Numbered from the stretch's first letter, positions 36,524 through 47,105 are shown. The stretch: DNA of 64,000 nucleotides from Paralcaligenes sp. KSB-10 (GCF_021266465.1 NZ_CP089848.1:2604001-2668000), one strand, 5' to 3'. Translations and numbers: made by a program. Notes: generated from the letters alone by a model not told the origin.

Positions 36524-38859
36524 TTTCCCACCGGCTGCGCATAAGCGGCCGCCCGTTCAAAATTGGTTTCAAGCTGGCGCTTGGCCGGGAAATATTGTTT
36601 GGGCCAGGCCACATCGACAAAGCCTATGCGCGCCGACTCACGCAAGGTCCAGGCCGCGTCGGCCAGATGCGGACGGGCCAGGGCGCATAAATCCGCGCGG
36701 CCCGATGCAATGATGCTGTTGACGTGATCGGCTTCGAAAATCGCCCCCACGGCAATCGTCGGCACGCCGGCCTCGTTGCGCACCCGGTCGGAGAACGGAG
36801 TTTGATACATGCGCCCGTAAACCGGCTTTTCCTCCTTGCTGACCTGCCCGGACGAACAGTCCACCATGTCGGCGCCCGCCGCCTTGAACTGGCGCGCGAT
36901 GTCGATCGCATCGTCGGCCGTAATACCGCCCTCGACCCAATCGTGCGCCGATATGCGCACCGACATGGGCAGGTGCTGCGGCCAAACGTCCCGCACCGCC
37001 CGGAATACTTCCAGCGGGTAGCGCAGGCGATTTTCGAGAGTGCCGCCGTATTCATCGCCGCGCTGATTCGTCAGCGGCGAAATAAAGCTGGACAGCAGAT
37101 AACCGTGCGCGCAATGCAGCTCCAGCCAATCGAAACCGGCCTGCTGCGCACGGCGGGCGGCCGCGACGAATTCGTCGCGCACCGTATCCATTTGCCGGCG
37201 CGTCATTTCTTGCGGCACCTGTGACACGCCGTCGATATAGGGAATGGGCGAAGCCGACACCAGAGGCCAATTGCCGGAGGGCAAAGGCATGTCGGTACCT
37301 TCCCAACTGACCCGCGTCGACCCTTTGCGCCCCGCGTGGCCCAGTTGCATGCCGATCTTGGCACTGGTGTTCTGGTGCACGAAATCGGTAATGCGCCTGA
37401 AGGCATGCATTTGGCCATCGTTCCAAAGCCCCGGGCACCCTGGGGTGATGCGCGCTTCCGGAGACACACATGTCATTTCGACCATGACCATCCCGGCCCC
37501 GCCCATGGCGCGCGCGCCCAGGTGCACCAGATGAAAATCGCCCGGAACGCCGTCAACGCTCGAATACATGGCCATGGGCGACACAACGACGCGATTCTTC
37601 AAGGTCATGCCGCGTGCCGTATAAGGCATATGCATGGGTGGGATCGACTGCTCGCCCTGCGGCGCGGCGCCGGCCTTGCCCGCCATCCAGCGTTCGTAGC
37701 TTTCGATCCACGCGGTATCGCGCAATCGCAGGTTTTCGTGCGAAATCCGTTGCGACCGCGTCAGCAAGGAATAGGCGAACTGCTCGGGCTCGAAATTGGC
37801 ATAGCGCCGCACATTTTCGAACCATTCGGTGGAATTGCGCGCCGCGTTCTGGATTTTCAGGACCTCGATACTGCGTACGTCCTGATAATGGCGCAAGCCT
37901 TGTTCCAGATCGTTATTGTGTTCGAGAATGGAACGATTCAATTCGATGGCGTCTTCCAGCGCCAGTTTCGTTCCCGAGCCTATCGAAAAATGCGCGGTAT
38001 GCGCGGCATCGCCCATCAGAACAATAGGCACGCGCCGGCCATCGGACAAGGCCTGCTCGTGCACCCAGGTGTTGCAGATTACCCGCGGAAAGCGGATCCA
38101 GATCGCCGACCCGCGCAGGTGCGTCGCATTGGAAACCAGGGCATTGCCGTCAAGCCACGGGGCGAACAGTTTTTCGCAATAGGCAATACCCTCTTCCTGG
38201 CTCATGGCCTCGAGGCCGGACGCTTTCCAGGTTTCGTCCAGGGTTTCCACGATGAATGTCGACATCCCCGCCTCGAACTGATAGGCATGGGCCTGAAACC
38301 AGCCGTGCTCGGTCTGCACAAAGGCAAAGGTGAACGCGTCGAAGGTTTTCTTGGTTCCCAGCCATACGAAACGGCACTGGCGGGTATCGATATCCGGCTG
38401 AAACGTATCGGCATAGCGAGTGCGCACGCGGCTGTTCAAGCCGTCGGAAGCCACTACCAGATCGGCTTGATATTTTTCGGCCAGGGCCTGGTCATCGGAC
38501 ACATCGGTTTCGAATACCAGCTTGACATCGAGCTCTTCGCAGCGGGCCTGCAAAATATTGAGCAGCTTCTTGCGCCCTATTCCGATAAAGCCATGGCCGC
38601 CGCTACGTATGCTGCGGTCCTTGTAATGGATCTCGATGTCGTCCCAATGATTGAAAGCGGCGCTGATCTGCCTGGCGGAAACGGGATCGGCTTCTTTCAG
38701 GTTTTCGAGCGTGGCGTCGGAAAACACCACGCCCCAGCCAAACGTATCGTACGGACGATTGCGTTCGACCACCGTCACTTCATGCGTGGAATCGCTGAGC
38801 TTCATGAGCAAGCCAAAATACAGGCCTGCCGGGCCTCCGCCTATGCATACGATTTTCAA
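36520..38859 (-). CDS. Bifunctional aryl-CoA monooxygenase/reductase (flavin hydroxylase fused to old yellow enzyme)
   Basis: A 779-residue fusion. Residues 1-380 are a p-hydroxybenzoate-hydroxylase-like FAD domain with GGGPAGLYFGLLMK at the start and LMGDAAHTAHFSIGSG near 280. Residues 400-779 are an old-yellow-enzyme FMN barrel: LKNRVVVSPMAMYSS, MQLGHAGRKGS, HCAHGYLLSSFISP and GDEYGGTLENRLRYP. This exact fusion is known as 2-aminobenzoyl-CoA monooxygenase/reductase, which hydroxylates and dearomatises the ring, and as salicylyl-CoA 5-hydroxylase in annotations. First gene of the catabolic operon. Which aryl-CoA it takes is inferred. Confidence 0.9.
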   Translation of the reverse strand: MKIVCIGGGPAGLYFGLLMKLSDSTHEVTVVERNRPYDTFGWGVVFSDATLENLKEADPVSARQISAAFNHWDDIEIHYKDRSIRSGGHGFIGIGRKKLLNILQARCEELDVKLVFETDVSDDQALAEKYQADLVVASDGLNSRVRTRYADTFQPDIDTRQCRFVWLGTKKTFDAFTFAFVQTEHGWFQAHAYQFEAGMSTFIVETLDETWKASGLEAMSQEEGIAYCEKLFAPWLDGNALVSNATHLRGSAIWIRFPRVICNTWVHEQALSDGRRVPIVLMGDAAHTAHFSIGSGTKLALEDAIELNRSILEHNNDLEQGLRHYQDVRSIEVLKIQNAARNSTEWFENVRRYANFEPEQFAYSLLTRSQRISHENLRLRDTAWIESYERWMAGKAGAAPQGEQSIPPMHMPYTARGMTLKNRVVVSPMAMYSSVDGVPGDFHLVHLGARAMGGAGMVMVEMTCVSPEARITPGCPGLWNDGQMHAFRRITDFVHQNTSAKIGMQLGHAGRKGSTRVSWEGTDMPLPSGNWPLVSASPIPYIDGVSQVPQEMTRRQMDTVRDEFVAAARRAQQAGFDWLELHCAHGYLLSSFISPLTNQRGDEYGGTLENRLRYPLEVFRAVRDVWPQHLPMSVRISAHDWVEGGITADDAIDIARQFKAAGADMVDCSSGQVSKEEKPVYGRMYQTPFSDRVRNEAGVPTIAVGAIFEADHVNSIIASGRADLCALARPHLADAAWTLRESARIGFVDVAWPKQYFPAKRQLETNFERAAAYAQPVGK

Positions 38860-38931
38860 GATCTTCTCCGAACGAACGCCCTACCTGTCGACAAGCCATC
38901 GGGCCACTGGTGCTGCCCTGATTCCGATGCC

Positions 38932-38955
38932 ATATACTTTAAGCTTAAACTATAT
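38932..38955. promoter_or_regulatory. Palindromic operator and promoter of the aryl-CoA catabolic operon
   Basis: A 24-bp palindrome with a TTTAAGCTTAAA centre (38938-38949) and ATATA/TATAT ends, broken by one mismatched pair. On the minus strand TTGCCG (complement of 38972-38977) and TATAGT (complement of 38949-38954) are 17 bases apart, so the palindrome covers the -10 box. This is the layout expected for MarR repression. Two related sequences lie next to the marR gene (40278-40320). Confidence 0.7.
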
Positions 38956-39072
38956 AGCCAAAAAAAAGAGCCGGCAAGCACTATTTTTCAACCGCGGCGG
39001 CACATGCGCCGCGGCGACTCCGCGGGCACGACAGGCGGCACATAGCATATGCCGCCCGCTTTCTCTTCAGAA

Positions 39073-40155
39073 TCATGCACTCAAACCATAAATAGTTTGC
39101 AGCAGCGTTGCTCGCGACTGGCCTATGACAGCCCCTTTCCAGTCGTCGTTCTCAGGGTAAAAAGCGGCCCGGTGAGCGGCTTTCAGTGCGTGGCGGCGAG
39201 TTGGATCCACATCGGGCCTGTTGGCCAACCAGCGATCTGCGCGCAAAGCCGTGAACACCTCGTCCAGGGGCGCGGTACCGTATTCCAGCGCCAGGAACGT
39301 CAATTCCGGCACGGCGGCGCACTCTTCGAGCATGGCCTGCACCAGGGTTCCCCGGACATCCACCGTGCTCGAATCGGAATCGAAAATGGCCACGACGTCG
39401 CGACCCCACCATTCCCGGGCACGCTGGTAATCGGGGCCATCGGCCTGCACAAAGATTTTTTCCGCATGGCCGTATGGCCCCAGGCCCGTGTGATAGTCGA
39501 TCCAGGCAATACGGTTGCGCGGCCGCCCATACTGCCGGAAGATTTCGCGCAAGCTGCGGTTGCTCCACGAGGCCGCGCGGCCGCCGTAAAACAGGCCGTC
39601 GGCGTGCGTATACTGGCCTTGCATCATGCCGTCGCGGTAGGCCTGCTCGCCCCGGGTGAGAATAAACTCCTGAATGGCCCGTGCGTTATCTTCACCTGGA
39701 GGCCAGCTTGCGGGGATCAGATAAGGATGCAGGGCATCGTAATGGGGATTTTCCGGCAAGGCCGCCGTAAAGTCGCAGAAATTGCGATTCAAATCAATGT
39801 TTTCTTCGTTGGTACGATGCCCGTATGAAAAGCCGTAAGGATTCAGGGCATGCACCAGCAGCACGCCGATTCCGGCCTCACGCGCCTTACGCAACAGGGC
39901 GGCGTCGTTCATCAGCGCGACCTGGCAGCCCGAACCGCAATACCCTTCGGCGCCATGAGTGCCCGAAGTCAGCACCAGCATGGCCGGCGCGTCGGCCGGC
40001 CCCGAATACGCAACATCGATCGACAGGACCTCACCGTCGATACCCAGGCCGACCGGATTGATGAAAGTCTGCAGATCGAACTCCTTTTCCTCTGCCGTGG
40101 CCATGAAAATGGCTTTGGCCTCGGCATAGGACGCGGCAAAGAATTTTTCAAGCAT
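39073..40155 (-). CDS. M14-type metallo-hydrolase (DUF2817)
   Basis: A 360-residue predicted zinc hydrolase of the DUF2817 branch of the M14 carboxypeptidase clan. The HxxE zinc motif is in SGTHGAEGYCGSG near residue 64, a third ligand His is in WIDYHTGLGPYGH near 210, and the acidic residue in LALEYGT may be catalytic. The ATG is the complement of 40153-40155, with AGGAG upstream, rather than the longer frame from 40266. No signal peptide is seen. Beside an aminobenzoate cluster it might release an N-acyl group from an acylated substrate (speculative). Confidence 0.85.
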   Translation of the reverse strand: MLEKFFAASYAEAKAIFMATAEEKEFDLQTFINPVGLGIDGEVLSIDVAYSGPADAPAMLVLTSGTHGAEGYCGSGCQVALMNDAALLRKAREAGIGVLLVHALNPYGFSYGHRTNEENIDLNRNFCDFTAALPENPHYDALHPYLIPASWPPGEDNARAIQEFILTRGEQAYRDGMMQGQYTHADGLFYGGRAASWSNRSLREIFRQYGRPRNRIAWIDYHTGLGPYGHAEKIFVQADGPDYQRAREWWGRDVVAIFDSDSSTVDVRGTLVQAMLEECAAVPELTFLALEYGTAPLDEVFTALRADRWLANRPDVDPTRRHALKAAHRAAFYPENDDWKGAVIGQSRATLLQTIYGLSA

Positions 40156-40569
40156 ATGCACTCCTGGAAAGGCCGGCGCAATAAATCCGGCCAAAGCCGA
40201 CTGCCGGCCGCGCCTGCGGGGACAGGCCTTGACCCATCCGCACGGGGCATGACGCAACACCGGCAAGCACTTTTATGGTTTAGGGTTAAATAGTATTCGT
40301 ATTTATAATTTAAACTGTATTGATTGAAACAGTGTAAATTCAAGTATGTTTCACTGCCGCATGCAGGCATGGCCGTCCATATTATGGGCATCCCGCATGG
40401 CGGGCAACCAGCAATTGCGCTCATGCCCGCGGGGCATGTCCCGTTTGCTCCAGCACTCAATGGTGCCGGCGCGGGCGCACTGCCAGACGGCTTGCGCCCC
40501 GGCGGTGTTGAATTCGTCTGTACCCGGACACACCGTCACACGGCAGTTCCGGCCTTCTCGATAAAAGTC
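40156..40569. other. Divergent control region between the M14-type gene and marR
   Basis: It holds an AT-rich stretch from 40270 to 40345 that contrasts with the GC-rich genes on both sides. TATAAT at 40304-40309 is a candidate -10 box for marR. The remaining part (40346-40569) is open in the marR frame but lacks coding support. Confidence 0.7.
40278..40320. promoter_or_regulatory. Two MarR-operator-like motifs
   Basis: GTTTAGGGTTAAA at 40278-40290 and TATAATTTAAACTGTAT at 40304-40320 resemble the palindrome at 38932-38955 (GTTTAAGCTTAAA core). The second overlaps a TATAAT hexamer. They sit between the divergent M14-type and marR genes, consistent with autoregulation. Confidence 0.6.
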
Positions 40570-41082
40570 ATGGGCAACACTCACGAAACCGACCTGGAAC
40601 TCATACCCGACCTGGAAAGCCGCACTATTCCCGAAGATCATCACGACTTGCGGCTATGGCTGCGCCTGCTGACCTGCTGCAACCTGATCGAAAGCGAAAT
40701 TCGCACCCGCCTGCGCATCGAATTCGAAACCACCCTGCCGCGCTTCGATCTGATGGCACAACTGCTGCGCGCACCATCGGGCATGAAAATGAGCGAACTT
40801 TCCAGGCATATGATGGTGACCAACGGCAACATCACCGGCATTACCGACCAGCTTGAAAAAGAAGGTTTGGTCGAGCGCATCAAGGTCGCCACCGATCGCC
40901 GCAGCTCTCTCATCAAACTGACGGTCAAAGGCAAGCGGACATTCAAGAAAATGGCCCAGTCGCACGAGCAATGGATCCAGGACCTGTTGGGCGGCCTGTC
41001 GGAAAAGAGCGGCAAAGCCCTGTTCGAAGCCCTGGGCGAGCTCAAGTTGCTGACCCAGCCGCGACGCTCCAGCCGCCCTTGA
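40570..41082 (+). CDS. MarR family transcriptional regulator
   Basis: A 170-residue winged-helix regulator. The recognition part is PSGMKMSELSRHMMVTNGN followed by ITDQLEKEGLVERIKVATD with the beta-wing DRRSSLIKLT. Length and layout fit aromatic-acid-CoA responsive MarR proteins. ATG 40570 (MGNTHETDLELIPD) is chosen; the frame is open back to 40324, so the start is not certain. Its position at the head of the catabolic cluster and three matching operators suggest it represses the cluster and itself. Confidence 0.85.
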   Translation: MGNTHETDLELIPDLESRTIPEDHHDLRLWLRLLTCCNLIESEIRTRLRIEFETTLPRFDLMAQLLRAPSGMKMSELSRHMMVTNGNITGITDQLEKEGLVERIKVATDRRSSLIKLTVKGKRTFKKMAQSHEQWIQDLLGGLSEKSGKALFEALGELKLLTQPRRSSRP

Positions 41083-41621
41083 ACTCAAGGTTATAGCGGC
41101 GAGCCGTCGTCGTATAGGCAGCACAAGCCGCCGCGCAAAGTGTCCGTACAATCCCCTTATAGCCGCGCTGGCCCATGATCGTGCAAAAAACGCAAGCCCG
41201 TGACCATTCAAAAAACGCAGGCCCGTGATCGCCCAAAAAACATAGGCCTGTGATCGCCCAAAAACCTAGATGCGAGCGGGGGTGGCGGGGTGGGCGAGCT
41301 TGAGTCCGCCGCGGCCGCGGGCAGTCCTGGCAAAGCCAGGACCGGACGATGCGAGCCCCACCCCGCCTGGGCCGCCACCCCCGCGTCTTAAGAACGCAGA
41401 AAACAGCCAGCCACAAGAACCCCACGCCTACGCATCCATAACGAACCCACAAGCGCCCCCCCATAAAACAAACAAGCGCTGTTAAAATTTTCGCTTCCCT
41501 GTCGCCAGACAAAGCTATTCTGTCGCAAGGCAAGCCCTGAACCGCCGTCCCATAAAATACCGCAACCGGCGTTTCAGCCGGATTGAAACTTTCACGCCCT
41601 CCTACCGTCGAGTAAACCGCC
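41083..41621. other. Gene-free interval with palindromic element C (right copy)
   Basis: 41158-41397 is the repeat element (listed separately). 41398-41621 is AT-richer than the flanks and leads into argJ; no strong promoter or RNA was recognised there. Confidence 0.75.
41158..41397. repeat. Palindromic element C with tandem array (right copy, inverted)
   Basis: Reverse complement of the 31119-31477 element, with the four-unit array on the inner side (about 41165-41265) and the TTCTTAAG end outward. Compared with the left copy it lacks about 110 bases of the central nested palindrome and seven bases in one arm. The deleted segment is bounded by CGCGGCCGC-type sequence, suggesting loss between short direct repeats. 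Confidence 0.85.
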
Positions 41622-42848
41622 ATGGCCGTCAACCTGTACATCCCGCCCGAATCCGACATCTTCCCCGTTGCGGGAATTGAAATCGGCATAGCCGAAGCCG
41701 GCATACGCAAGGCGAATCGACGCGACCTGACCCTGTTCCGCCTGGCGCCGGGCACGTCCGTTGCCGGTGTTTTCACTCAAAACCGCTTTCGCGCCGCCCC
41801 CGTACAAGTCTGCGAAAGCCACCTTGCCGCCGCCAAAGGCATAGGCGCGCTGGTCATCAATACCGGCAACGCCAACGCCGGCACGGGCCAGAGCGGCCTT
41901 CAGGCCGCCCGCCAGACCTGCGCCGCGCTCGCCGGGCTGCTGCACATCCAGCCCGAACAAATCCTGCCCTTTTCAACCGGCGTGATTCTCGAGCCGCTGC
42001 CCGTCGACCGCCTGACCGCGGCCCTGCCGCAGGCCATCGCCAGCCTGAGCTCGGGCAACTGGTACGCAGCCGCGCACAGCATCATGACGACCGACACACA
42101 GCCAAAAATCGTTTCCCGCCGCCTGAATATCGGCGGCAAAACCATTACGATCACGGGAATCAGCAAGGGCGCCGGCATGATCCGCCCCAATATGGCCACC
42201 ATGCTGGGCTACCTGGCAACCGATGCCGGCATAGCCCCGGCGCTGCTCAAAACCGCCGCCGCCGCCATTGCCAACCGCTCCTTCAACCGCATCACCGTCG
42301 ACGGCGACACCTCGACCAACGACTCCTTCATTATCATGGCAAGCGGACAGGCGGGCCTGCAGATCGAGTCGGACTCCGACCCTCTCTACCCAGCCATTTA
42401 CGAAGCCCTGGCGGAAGCCGCCGCCGAACTGGCGCAGAAAATCGTGCGCGACGCCGAGGGAGCCACCAAATTCATGACCATCCGGGTCGAACAAGCAGGG
42501 ACCAGCGAGGAAGCGCTGAAAGTGGCCTATTCCGTGGCCCAGTCGCCGCTGGTCAAAACCGCGTTCTATGCATCCGACCCCAATCTCGGGCGGATCCTCG
42601 CGGCCATCGGCTACGCCGGCATCGCCGACCTGGACGTGAACAAGATCAATCTCTGGCTGGGCGACGTACTGGTGGCCAGCCAGGGGGGGCGCCACCCCGA
42701 CTACCAGGAGGCCGACGGACAACGCATCATGAAAGAGCCGGAAATCCTGGTGCGCATCGCGCTGGGCCGGGGTAATGTGTCCGACACGGTGTACACCTGC
42801 GACTTTTCGCACGAGTATGTAAGCATCAACGCAGACTACAGATCCTAG
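41622..42848 (+). CDS. argJ: Bifunctional glutamate N-acetyltransferase/amino-acid acetyltransferase
   Basis: A 408-residue ornithine acetyltransferase that recycles the acetyl group in arginine synthesis. The self-cleavage site is in [20 protein letters not shown] near residue 195, where Ala-Thr is cut to give alpha and beta chains. [15 protein letters not shown] is also typical. It starts [18 protein letters not shown]. Whether it is mono- or bifunctional cannot be told from sequence alone. Confidence 0.95.
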   Translation: MAVNLYIPPESDIFPVAGIEIGIAEAGIRKANRRDLTLFRLAPGTSVAGVFTQNRFRAAPVQVCESHLAAAKGIGALVINTGNANAGTGQSGLQAARQTCAALAGLLHIQPEQILPFSTGVILEPLPVDRLTAALPQAIASLSSGNWYAAAHSIMTTDTQPKIVSRRLNIGGKTITITGISKGAGMIRPNMATMLGYLATDAGIAPALLKTAAAAIANRSFNRITVDGDTSTNDSFIIMASGQAGLQIESDSDPLYPAIYEALAEAAAELAQKIVRDAEGATKFMTIRVEQAGTSEEALKVAYSVAQSPLVKTAFYASDPNLGRILAAIGYAGIADLDVNKINLWLGDVLVASQGGRHPDYQEADGQRIMKEPEILVRIALGRGNVSDTVYTCDFSHEYVSINADYRS

Positions 42849-42866
42849 GGCAAAACCCGCAACACC

Positions 42867-42918
42867 TTGACTTCAAAAACAAAATCACGTTATTATGTAG
42901 AGCTTGGCATTTTGCCAA
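42867..42918 (+). promoter_or_regulatory. rplU-rpmA promoter and leader hairpin
   Basis: TTGACT (42867-42872) and TATTAT (42891-42896) are 18 bases apart. Just downstream, TTGGCA (42904-42909) pairs perfectly with TGCCAA (42913-42918) across a TTT loop in the short leader before L21. The hairpin could be a ribosomal-protein autoregulation site (inference). Confidence 0.6.
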
Positions 42919-42944
42919 AGGATATTTTTCGAGGTATTTCCCAC

Positions 42945-43256
42945 ATGTACGCGGTCATAAAAACCGGCGGCAAACAGTATCGTGTTGCTGCAGGTCAAAA
43001 ACTCAAGATAGAACAGATACCGGCAGACATTGGGCAAGAAATTACGCTAGACCAGGTATTATCGGTTGGCGAAGGCGATCAATTGAAAATTGGTACGCCT
43101 TTGGTTTCCGGGGCCGTGGTCACAGCAACCGTTCTTGCGCAAGGCCGCCACGACAAGGTCAAGATCTTCAAGATGCGCCGTCGCAAGCACTATCAGAAGC
43201 GTCAAGGTCATCGTCAGAACTACACCGAACTTCGCATCGACGCCGTTACGGCCTGA
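42945..43256 (+). CDS. rplU: Ribosomal protein L21
   Basis: A 103-residue large-subunit protein. [18 protein letters not shown] is the conserved start, which fixes ATG 42945 against the longer frame from 42867. The C-terminal [21 protein letters not shown] is the L21 signature region. Co-transcribed with rpmA, 37 bases downstream, then obgE, a conserved order. Confidence 0.98.
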   Translation: MYAVIKTGGKQYRVAAGQKLKIEQIPADIGQEITLDQVLSVGEGDQLKIGTPLVSGAVVTATVLAQGRHDKVKIFKMRRRKHYQKRQGHRQNYTELRIDAVTA

Positions 43257-43293
43257 TGTTCGATTCAACGGTTTTGTATAGCAGGAGCTAAAC

Positions 43294-43554
43294 ATGGCAC
43301 ATAAAAAAGGCGGCGGCTCTACGCATAACGGTCGCGACTCGGAATCGAAGCGGCTCGGCGTCAAAATGTACGGTGGCCAGCTTATTTCGGCCGGTGCGAT
43401 CATCGTGCGTCAGCGCGGCACCCGTTTCCACCCCGGCACCAATGTCGGCATGGGCAAAGATCATACTTTGTACTCGCTGGTCGAAGGCAAAGTGAAGTTT
43501 GCCGTCAAAGGCGCCCTGAACAAGCCCACGGTATCCGTGGTGGTAGCCGAGTAA
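43294..43554 (+). CDS. rpmA: Ribosomal protein L27
   Basis: An 86-residue protein whose N-terminal tail reaches the peptidyl-transferase centre. It starts [16 protein letters not shown], without the extra cleavable leader seen in Firmicutes, and holds the signature [21 protein letters not shown] is present before the ATG. A terminator follows at 43583. Confidence 0.98.
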   Translation: MAHKKGGGSTHNGRDSESKRLGVKMYGGQLISAGAIIVRQRGTRFHPGTNVGMGKDHTLYSLVEGKVKFAVKGALNKPTVSVVVAE

Positions 43555-43582
43555 TACTCAGCCAGCCAGCTTGTCAGCCAAG

Positions 43583-43612
43583 GCCCTGCCGTGAAGGCAG
43601 GGCTTTTTGTTT
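43583..43612 (+). terminator. Rho-independent terminator after rpmA
   Basis: An 8-bp GC stem (GCCCTGCC / GGCAGGGC) with a GTGAA loop and a TTTTTGTTTT tail. It lies between rpmA and obgE, so obgE probably has its own promoter or partial read-through. Confidence 0.9.
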
Positions 43613-43615
43613 TAG

Positions 43616-44854
<1,239 letters not shown>

Positions 44855-44891
44855 TGGTATCGTCTCCTACCCCAAGTCCGCTGTTCCGACC

Positions 44892-46073
44892 ATGTCTGCC
44901 GCCAATACTGCCTCATCCACCATTGCCAAGGCCAAGCGCCTTGTAGCCAAAGTAGGCTCCTCGCTCGTTACCAACGAAGGCAAGGGGATAGACCTTGTAG
45001 CGGTTGCCGAATGGGCGGCCCAGATTGCCTCTCTGCATGCGCAGGGCCGGCAGATGGTACTGGTATCCAGCGGCGCAATTGCCGAAGGCATGGCGCGCCT
45101 GGGCTGGACCAAACGCCCGCACACCATGCACGAACTGCAGGCCGCCGCCGCGGTAGGCCAAATGGGCCTCATCCAGGCCTACGAGGTGGCATTCGCCAAA
45201 CACGGCATCCGCACCGCGCAAATTCTGCTGACCCATGAAGACCTGGCGGACCGCCGCCGCTATCTGAATGCACGCACCACCCTCTATACCCTGCTGTCGC
45301 TCGGTGTCGTGCCTATCGTCAATGAAAACGACACGGTGGTCACCGACGAAATTCGGCTGGGCGACAACGACACGCTCGGTGCGCTGGTCACCAACCTGAT
45401 CGAAGCCGATGCCCTGATCATCCTGACCGATCAACGCGGCCTGTACCGCTCCGATCCGCGCAAAAACCCCGATGCCGAATTCATTTCGGTGGCCCAGGCC
45501 GGAGATCCGGCTCTTGAAGCCATGGCCGGAGGCGCCGGCAGCGGCATCGGCACGGGCGGCATGCTCACCAAAGTGCTGGCCGCCAAGCGTGCCGCCAATA
45601 GCGGCGGCCATACCATCATCGCCTCCGGACGCGAGCCCAATGTGCTCATCCGCCTGGCCCAGGGCGAGCGCATAGGCAGCGAACTGCGGGCCATCCTGCC
45701 GGTGCGCTCGGCGCGCAAGCGCTGGCTGGCCAATCATTTGCGACTGCGCGGGCGTGTCACGCTTGATGCCGGCGCCGTGCGAGCCGTCACGCAAGATCAT
45801 AAAAGCCTGCTATCCATAGGTGTGGTTGCGGTAGAGGGCGAATTCGAACGCGGCGACGTAGTGGCTTGCGTCGACCAGCATGGCGTCGAATGCGGCCGCG
45901 GCCTGATCAATTATTCGGCCAACGACACGCGCCGCATCATGCGCCAGCCCAGCAGCCGCATTCCCGATATTCTGGGCAGCATGTCCGACCAGGAACTCAT
46001 GCATCGCGACAACATGGTATTTGCCCGGCCGGCCCTGCGCGCGGGCGCAAATCAGGCGGCCCAACCCGACTGA
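44892..46073 (+). CDS. proB: Glutamate 5-kinase
   Basis: A 393-residue enzyme for the first step of proline synthesis. The kinase domain starts [17 protein letters not shown] and has [16 protein letters not shown] and [21 protein letters not shown]. The C-terminal PUA domain spans about residues 290-380. ATG 44892 ([18 protein letters not shown]) is chosen; the frame is open upstream inside obgE. The order obgE-proB is common in Burkholderiales. Confidence 0.95.
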   Translation: MSAANTASSTIAKAKRLVAKVGSSLVTNEGKGIDLVAVAEWAAQIASLHAQGRQMVLVSSGAIAEGMARLGWTKRPHTMHELQAAAAVGQMGLIQAYEVAFAKHGIRTAQILLTHEDLADRRRYLNARTTLYTLLSLGVVPIVNENDTVVTDEIRLGDNDTLGALVTNLIEADALIILTDQRGLYRSDPRKNPDAEFISVAQAGDPALEAMAGGAGSGIGTGGMLTKVLAAKRAANSGGHTIIASGREPNVLIRLAQGERIGSELRAILPVRSARKRWLANHLRLRGRVTLDAGAVRAVTQDHKSLLSIGVVAVEGEFERGDVVACVDQHGVECGRGLINYSANDTRRIMRQPSSRIPDILGSMSDQELMHRDNMVFARPALRAGANQAAQPD

Positions 46074-46126
46074 GCCAGACGGCCCGCTCGTCGCCCGCCC
46101 GCGGAATAGCTTGCGGGTGGCCCGCG

Positions 46127-47047
46127 TCAGGCCAGCTTCAGCGGGCGTTTTTCCTGCGACGGCAGTTCCGCCAGGCGGGCTTGCAAATACTCGATGAACG
46201 CACGCACCTTGACCGGCATCATGCGCGAAGGGAACAGGGCCATCAGCGGAATAGGCTTGAACTCCCACTCGGGCAGCACCCGCTGCAAGCGTTCCGCCAG
46301 GTCCGTCGCAACGGAACAGTGATTGGGCAATGGAGCAATACCCATGCCTTGCGTAGTCATGCGCTGCAGCATGCCGATGTTATTGATGGCCAGCCGTCCA
46401 GATACCGTGACTTCCTCGACTTTCGAGCCCGAGGTCAATACCCAGGTGGACCCTTCCCTCCCCGCACTGGAGCGCAGGCATTGGTGCTGAGCCAGATCGG
46501 CGGGCACCGCCGGCGTTCCATGACGGGCCAGATAGGCGCTGGAAGCATAAAGACACACAGCCACGTTGGAGATGCGGCGTGAAATCACGCCGGAATCGGG
46601 TTGAGCGCCAAAACGAAATACGATATCGAACGAATCGGCCAATAAATCGATAGGGCTGATGCCCAGGTCGATTTCACACTCGATATCGGGATAAAGCTCA
46701 CAGAAACCCCGCAATATGGCCGGCATGAAACTCACGGAGAAGCTGGTCGGCATGGATATGCGCAAACGGCCTTTGGGCTGCTGGGCCACTTCCAGCAACT
46801 GTTCATGAGCGATGCGCGCCTCGGCAACTATGTGCTGACAGCGCTCGAAATAGACGCTGCCGGCTTCGGTCAGCTCGATCTTCCGGGTACTGCGGTTGAG
46901 CAGGCGCACGGCAATTATGCGTTCCAGCTCATTGATACGCCGGGACAAGGTCGAAACCGGCATTTCCAGGGCCTCGGCGGCGCGGCTGAAACTCTTGCGC
47001 TTGGCTACCTCGACAAACAGTGCGATGTCATCCAGCGATGTGTCCAT
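46127..47047 (-). CDS. LysR family transcriptional regulator
   Basis: A 306-residue LysR-type regulator. Residues 1-62 are the helix-turn-helix (ALFVEVAKRKSFSRAAEAL, MPVSTLSRRINELE), followed by the periplasmic-binding-protein-like effector domain. The region GRLRISMPTSFSVSFMPAIL and IGISPIDLL-type segments match the subgroup near DsdC/AaeR-like regulators, but no effector can be named. It converges with proB and is divergent from the DUF4148 gene, whose control region holds two LysR-like palindromes. Confidence 0.92.
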   Translation of the reverse strand: MDTSLDDIALFVEVAKRKSFSRAAEALEMPVSTLSRRINELERIIAVRLLNRSTRKIELTEAGSVYFERCQHIVAEARIAHEQLLEVAQQPKGRLRISMPTSFSVSFMPAILRGFCELYPDIECEIDLGISPIDLLADSFDIVFRFGAQPDSGVISRRISNVAVCLYASSAYLARHGTPAVPADLAQHQCLRSSAGREGSTWVLTSGSKVEEVTVSGRLAINNIGMLQRMTTQGMGIAPLPNHCSVATDLAERLQRVLPEWEFKPIPLMALFPSRMMPVKVRAFIEYLQARLAELPSQEKRPLKLA

Positions 47048-47105
47048 TGTTTATTCCAAAAACAGTGATAGTTTTTTTCAATTTCCTAGCATACACCCTT
47101 TATTA

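Noticed and set aside
37336-39045. A 569-codon plus-strand frame
   Set aside because: Antisense to the monooxygenase/reductase fusion and running through its promoter.
31119-41397. Composite transposon with insertion sequences
   Set aside because: The flanking elements hold no transposase gene; bracket geometry only is reported.
46080-46126. Possible terminator between proB and the LysR gene
   Set aside because: Only short 5-bp stems can be formed and no T tract follows.
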